A stretch of 64,000 bases of DNA from Aquiflexum balticum DSM 16537 (GTDB taxonomy: Bacteria > Bacteroidota > Bacteroidia > Cytophagales > Cyclobacteriaceae), in the NCBI RefSeq assembly GCF_900176595.1, contig NZ_LT838813.1:5350001-5414000 (forward strand). The letters are read 5' to 3'. How positions within the stretch are numbered: position 1 is the first letter of the stretch; every line of letters starts with the position of its first letter. Shown here one piece after another: positions 60,986 through 64,000 of the stretch. The position numbers and the translations under genes are program-made. The notes beneath the pieces are model-generated. The model did not search any database, had not been told where the DNA came from, and worked only from the letters and a program-made list of their open reading frames with translations.

Positions 60986-61042
60986 ATTTAGATTTAAGAT
61001 TTTAGAATTAAGAATTAAGATTAAAGATTAAAGATTTAAGAC
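60986..61042 (+). repeat. 7-bp tandem array (GATTTAA/GATTAAA), seven units
   Basis: GATTTAA, GATTTTA, GAATTAA, GAATTAA, GATTAAA, GATTAAA, GATTTAA at 60991-61039 with no break in phase. It begins about 15 bp upstream of the Sua5-type start codon and points away from that gene on its GA strand. Confidence 0.88.
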
Positions 61043-61083
61043 CTGTTTTCTGGCGGGCAGGTTTGAGATTTTAGTAATGTGGT

Positions 61084-61509
61084 TTATATGGAGTGGGTTT
61101 GGGTTCTGTTTAGAGAATACCATTGAACAAAATCCCTGATTATAGGTATATCAGCTTCTGCCCAGTCCATTTCGGCTAGCTTAACAATTTCTTTCCAACA
61201 GAAGTCTTTATGTTCCTTTAAGGTTATTCCACTGTTAATAAAGCTACAAAGAAAGGGAATAAGTTCAATTTTCTTTAAAGGACTGTATTGATGTATATTG
61301 CTTTCAAATGATCTGATGATCTGAATTTCTATATTCAGCTCTTCAAATATTTCTCTTTTCAGGCACTCAGCTGCAGACTCGTTTTCTTCGATTTTGCCAC
61401 CGGGCAACTCCCATTTCAAAGGCAAATCCATATTTTCACTCCTTTGAGCACATAGGACTTTGCCTGAATCCAAAATAATTGCGCAGGATACTCTGATTAG
61501 TTTTGTCAT
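61084..61509 (-). CDS. MutT-type Nudix hydrolase
   Basis: A 141-residue Nudix protein. The box is Gly-Gly-Lys-Ile-Glu-Glu-Asn-Glu-Ser-Ala-Ala-Glu-Cys-Leu-Lys-Arg-Glu-Ile-Phe-Glu-Glu (about 37-57), preceded by Trp-Glu-Leu-Pro-Gly-Gly as in MutT and related (deoxy)nucleoside triphosphate pyrophosphohydrolases. It probably cleans oxidised or unusual NTPs. The start is divergent from mltG across about 75 bp. Confidence 0.88.
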   Translation of the reverse strand: MTKLIRVSCAIILDSGKVLCAQRSENMDLPLKWELPGGKIEENESAAECLKREIFEELNIEIQIIRSFESNIHQYSPLKKIELIPFLCSFINSGITLKEHKDFCWKEIVKLAEMDWAEADIPIIRDFVQWYSLNRTQTHSI

Positions 61510-61584
61510 TGATGCTGGCTGATGTTAGCCTCTTGAACAAAAATCTCTATTTTTGGCGTTATTCTTTTATTCCTTTTCAAAAAT

Positions 61585-62628
61585 ATGCTCGAAGACAAGA
61601 AAACAAAAATATATCTTATTTTCATTATCACCTTTTCAGTGCTATTAAGTACCCTTTCTTTTTATTTTTATCAGGCATTTTACAGTCCAAATGCACTGAT
61701 AGATAAAGAAGAACCCTATATATTGAAAATCCCGAGTAATGCCACTTTTCAAATGGTGGTGGATAGCCTTTATGGAAAGGGCGTGATCAACGACCTGATA
61801 TCCTTCAGCTTTGTTTCCAAAGCATTGAATTACCAAGAATCGGTAAAATCCGGTTTATATACCATCCCTCCAAAAACAAACAACCTTAATTTGGTAAGAC
61901 TTCTCCGTTCAGGCAATCAGACACCTGTTCGGATTACGTTCAATAATGTCAGGACCAAGGAGGATTTGGCGGAAAAAATAACCCGAAACCTTGAAATATC
62001 TCCCGATCCGTTTTTGGATTTGCTTATGGATTCCATCAATATTAGGAAATTTGGATTTGAGGAGGAGACAATCATGGCGATGTTTATCCCCAACACTTAT
62101 GAGGTGTGGTGGAATATCAGTGCGGAAAATCTTTTTGACAGAATGTACAAGGAATACGGAAATTTCTGGACAGAAGCCAGGAAGGAAAAAGCCAGGCTAA
62201 TAGGTTTGAGCCCACACGAAGTCTCTACTTTGGCCTCCATTGTACAGGCCGAAACAGTAAAGGCTGACGAGCAACCCAAAGTTGCCGGAGTCTACATGAA
62301 CCGACTACGTATCAAAATGCCCTTGCAGGCAGATCCCACGCTGGTTTTTGCAGCAGGTGATTTCAGTATTAAAAGGGTGCTGAATATCCATAAAGAAATT
62401 GAAAGTCCTTACAATACATATAAGTATGCAGGACTTCCTCCCGGCCCCATCAATCTTCCGGAGATATCCGCGTTGGAAGCCGTTCTGAATTTTGAAGATC
62501 ACCGCTATCTTTACTTTTGTGCCAAGGATGATTTTTCGGGTTATCATGCTTTTGCCACCAATCTCAACCAACATATGATCAATGCCAGAAAATACCAAGC
62601 TGCATTGAACAAAGCCAAAATATATTGA
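61585..62628 (+). CDS. mltG: Endolytic peptidoglycan transglycosylase MltG
   Basis: 347 residues with one N-terminal membrane anchor (about 10-30). A LysM-like subdomain and the catalytic MltG domain follow, with Phe-Ile-Pro-Asn-Thr-Tyr-Glu (about 170-176) and the active Glu in Ala-Ser-Ile-Val-Gln-Ala-Glu-Thr-Val (about 214-222). It cuts nascent glycan strands at the outer face of the inner membrane and helps set glycan length. The thioesterase gene follows 1 bp after the stop. Confidence 0.95.
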   Translation: MLEDKKTKIYLIFIITFSVLLSTLSFYFYQAFYSPNALIDKEEPYILKIPSNATFQMVVDSLYGKGVINDLISFSFVSKALNYQESVKSGLYTIPPKTNNLNLVRLLRSGNQTPVRITFNNVRTKEDLAEKITRNLEISPDPFLDLLMDSINIRKFGFEEETIMAMFIPNTYEVWWNISAENLFDRMYKEYGNFWTEARKEKARLIGLSPHEVSTLASIVQAETVKADEQPKVAGVYMNRLRIKMPLQADPTLVFAAGDFSIKRVLNIHKEIESPYNTYKYAGLPPGPINLPEISALEAVLNFEDHRYLYFCAKDDFSGYHAFATNLNQHMINARKYQAALNKAKIY

Positions 62629-62629
62629 C

Positions 62630-63037
62630 ATGTTCCAAGCTGAAACACAAATACGCGTAAGATATGCCGAGACAGACCAAATGGCCTATGTGTATTATGG
62701 CAATTATGCCATGTATTTTGAAGTAGCTCGGGTGGAAGCCTTAAGGTCAGCTGGCTTTTCGTATAAACAAATGGAGGATGACGGGGTAATCATGCCCGTA
62801 CTTGAACTACATACTCAATTTATCAAACCGGGAAAATACGATGAATTGTTGACTATCAAGACTCTGATTCCTGAATTACCTGGAATACGGATAAAATTTG
62901 AATATGAGGTTGTTAATGAAAAAGGTGATTTGCTCACCAAAGGATGGACTACTTTAACCTTTTTGAAAAAAGACAACCACAGGCCCTGCAGACCTCCTCA
63001 ATATTTATTAGATTTATTGCGACCATATTTTCAATAA
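62630..63037 (+). CDS. Acyl-CoA thioesterase, hot-dog fold (YbgC/FadM type)
   Basis: 135 residues. The 4HBT signature Tyr-Ala-Glu-Thr-Asp-Gln-Met-Ala-Tyr-Val-Tyr-Tyr-Gly-Asn-Tyr (about 12-26) carries the catalytic Asp. Hot-dog strands follow to the end. It hydrolyses acyl-CoA thioesters in the cytoplasm; chain-length choice is unknown. It starts 1 bp after mltG and lies 11 bp before the YihY gene, so all three are likely one operon. Confidence 0.92.
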   Translation: MFQAETQIRVRYAETDQMAYVYYGNYAMYFEVARVEALRSAGFSYKQMEDDGVIMPVLELHTQFIKPGKYDELLTIKTLIPELPGIRIKFEYEVVNEKGDLLTKGWTTLTFLKKDNHRPCRPPQYLLDLLRPYFQ

Positions 63038-63048
63038 TCCACTTTTAA

Positions 63049-63999
63049 GTGAAAAAAAGGCTTCGTTTATTTTCCATTAAGTTTACCCGTAAAGCAAAAG
63101 TTTTGAGGAAATTCCACTTTGGAAATCCAGATCAGAATCTCTATGATGTAGGTAAGATTTTTATGGAACAAATGAGAAAGGATGAAATTACTGAAAGGGC
63201 AGGTGCTATGGCTTTCAGTTTTACCGTGGCCATGTTTCCATTATTGCTCTTTCTATTGAACATGATTCCTTACATAGGTATTTTTTTTAAAAATGTCACC
63301 ACACAGAATATTTTACTTTTTGTGGCCGAAATCATACCCGAAACCATTTATCAGGAAGCTGAGACAACAATCATGGATATCGTAAGTAAACCAAGGCAGA
63401 GTTTATTGTCCATCGGTTTTTTCCTTGCTCTTTTTCTGGCAACAAACGGAGTGGTATCCATGATGAATGCCTTTAATGCAGTATATAGAACCAAGGAGAA
63501 CCGGAATTTTTGGAAAACCCGCGTAATTGCAATCAGTATTGTTTTCGTTTTGGTACTGGCAATTTGTGGTGCGGTGGTGATTATGATTTTTGGAGGTAGT
63601 GTATTGTACAAAATTTCAGAATGGGAAATAGTGTCGAGTAATTTGTACTACTATATGCTGACTTTTTTCAGATTCCTGGTCTTACTTTCTGTTTTCCTCT
63701 TTGCTACGGCTTATATCTTCAGGTTTGCTCCTGCAGTGCATGATAAATGGAAGTTTTTTTCCGCAGGATCACTGACTGCAGGGGTTCTGATCACTTTGGG
63801 ATTTTATCTCTTCACCTTTTACCTGAACAACTTTGCCACTTATAATAAATTATATGGTTCAATTGGAGCCATGATCGCAGTGATGTTGTGGTTATTTATC
63901 ACCTCACTGATTATATTGGTATGTTTTGAGATCAATGTCAGCTTGGATAAAGCAGCCGAAAGAAAATCAGTATCACAAGATCTATCATTGGATGAGTAA
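63049..63999 (+). CDS. YihY/BrkB-family membrane protein
   Basis: 316 residues from a GTG at 63049; no ATG fits the family start. About six membrane segments follow a basic N-terminal region, with the family motif Glu-Arg-Ala-Gly-Ala-Met-Ala-Phe-Ser-Phe (about 48-57), Ala-Thr-Asn-Gly-Val (about 133-137) and Tyr-Gly-Ser-Ile-Gly-Ala-Met-Ile (about 268-275). The family was once called ribonuclease BN, but that activity is now assigned to RNase Z-type enzymes. It is probably an inner-membrane protein of unknown function. It ends one base before the window end. Confidence 0.88.
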   Translation: MKKRLRLFSIKFTRKAKVLRKFHFGNPDQNLYDVGKIFMEQMRKDEITERAGAMAFSFTVAMFPLLLFLLNMIPYIGIFFKNVTTQNILLFVAEIIPETIYQEAETTIMDIVSKPRQSLLSIGFFLALFLATNGVVSMMNAFNAVYRTKENRNFWKTRVIAISIVFVLVLAICGAVVIMIFGGSVLYKISEWEIVSSNLYYYMLTFFRFLVLLSVFLFATAYIFRFAPAVHDKWKFFSAGSLTAGVLITLGFYLFTFYLNNFATYNKLYGSIGAMIAVMLWLFITSLIILVCFEINVSLDKAAERKSVSQDLSLDE

Positions 64000-64000
64000 T

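Overview
The window looks like chromosomal DNA of a Bacteroidota bacterium, most likely order Cytophagales, family Cyclobacteriaceae (Algoriphagus-like). The basis is moderate-to-low GC, Bacteroidota-specific families (DUF5683, DUF5723, DUF4136, formimidoylglutamase, WbqC, CtlX), a UPF0173-parA-parB-DUF5683-dapB-lepB gene order, almost no Shine-Dalgarno sites, and promoters of the TTTG/TTG-N19-TAnnTTTG type. The genus is an inference. No rRNA, tRNA, CRISPR array or prophage was seen.

Layout. 1-196 is the end of a LytTR regulator. 298-2938 is an IS1634-family element (795-2441) between two identical 497-bp direct repeats. The repeats duplicate a small DUF1328 membrane-protein gene and the first 33 codons of an acetolactate-synthase gene, so the intact synthase plus its aldehyde dehydrogenase partner survive downstream (2840-5877). 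5992-10713 holds an Asp/Glu racemase, pyrG and yidC, with a REP-like palindrome cluster before pyrG. 10925-15767 is a housekeeping run: UPF0173 hydrolase, parA, parB, DUF5683, dapB, lepB. 15801-20454 holds a lone KilA-N protein, a small ferredoxin, a DUF819 permease, a CoA-type Nudix hydrolase and a lipoprotein. 20937-29891 holds aceK, unknown proteins, an outer-membrane DUF5723 protein, mgtE, rsmA and pdxA. 29946-35559 holds a 4Fe-4S/CDGSH fusion, an MFS remnant, a second DUF819 permease, a Tat-exported Gfo/Idh/MocA oxidoreductase, hutG and hsp20.

35643-42496 is a probable peptidoglycan-recycling locus: a DeoR regulator divergent from a lipoprotein amidase, a GHL10-type glycosidase, a GNAT acetyltransferase, an AmpG-like permease and a cytoplasmic NagZ-like GH3. 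42522-51889 holds DUF4136, a metallophosphatase, an asymmetric tandem-ABC protein, dtd and partner, DUF1232, an IscA-like protein without its C-terminal Cys pair, a PaaE-like reductase and purB. 52268-63999 holds SulP, ctlX, two tandem paralogous propeller-like proteins, clpC, wbqC, a Sua5-type gene, mutT, mltG, a thioesterase and a YihY protein.

The most unusual structure is not a gene. At least eleven intergenic tracts (near 17.6, 33.6, 34.9, 40.6-40.9, 45.6, 48.3, 48.5, 60.1, 60.3 and 61.0 kb) are degenerate tandem arrays with a 7-bp period. They have different words (GATGACC, GATTTTA, GGATAAA, TCTTGGC) but share an NGANNNN-like pattern on one strand. Most abut a gene, several run through its stop codon, and the GA-rich strand points away from the abutting gene in every unambiguous case. 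One of them has grown into a 53-bp higher-order tandem repeat before nagZ. These arrays and the 497-bp target duplication are the two observations most worth following up.
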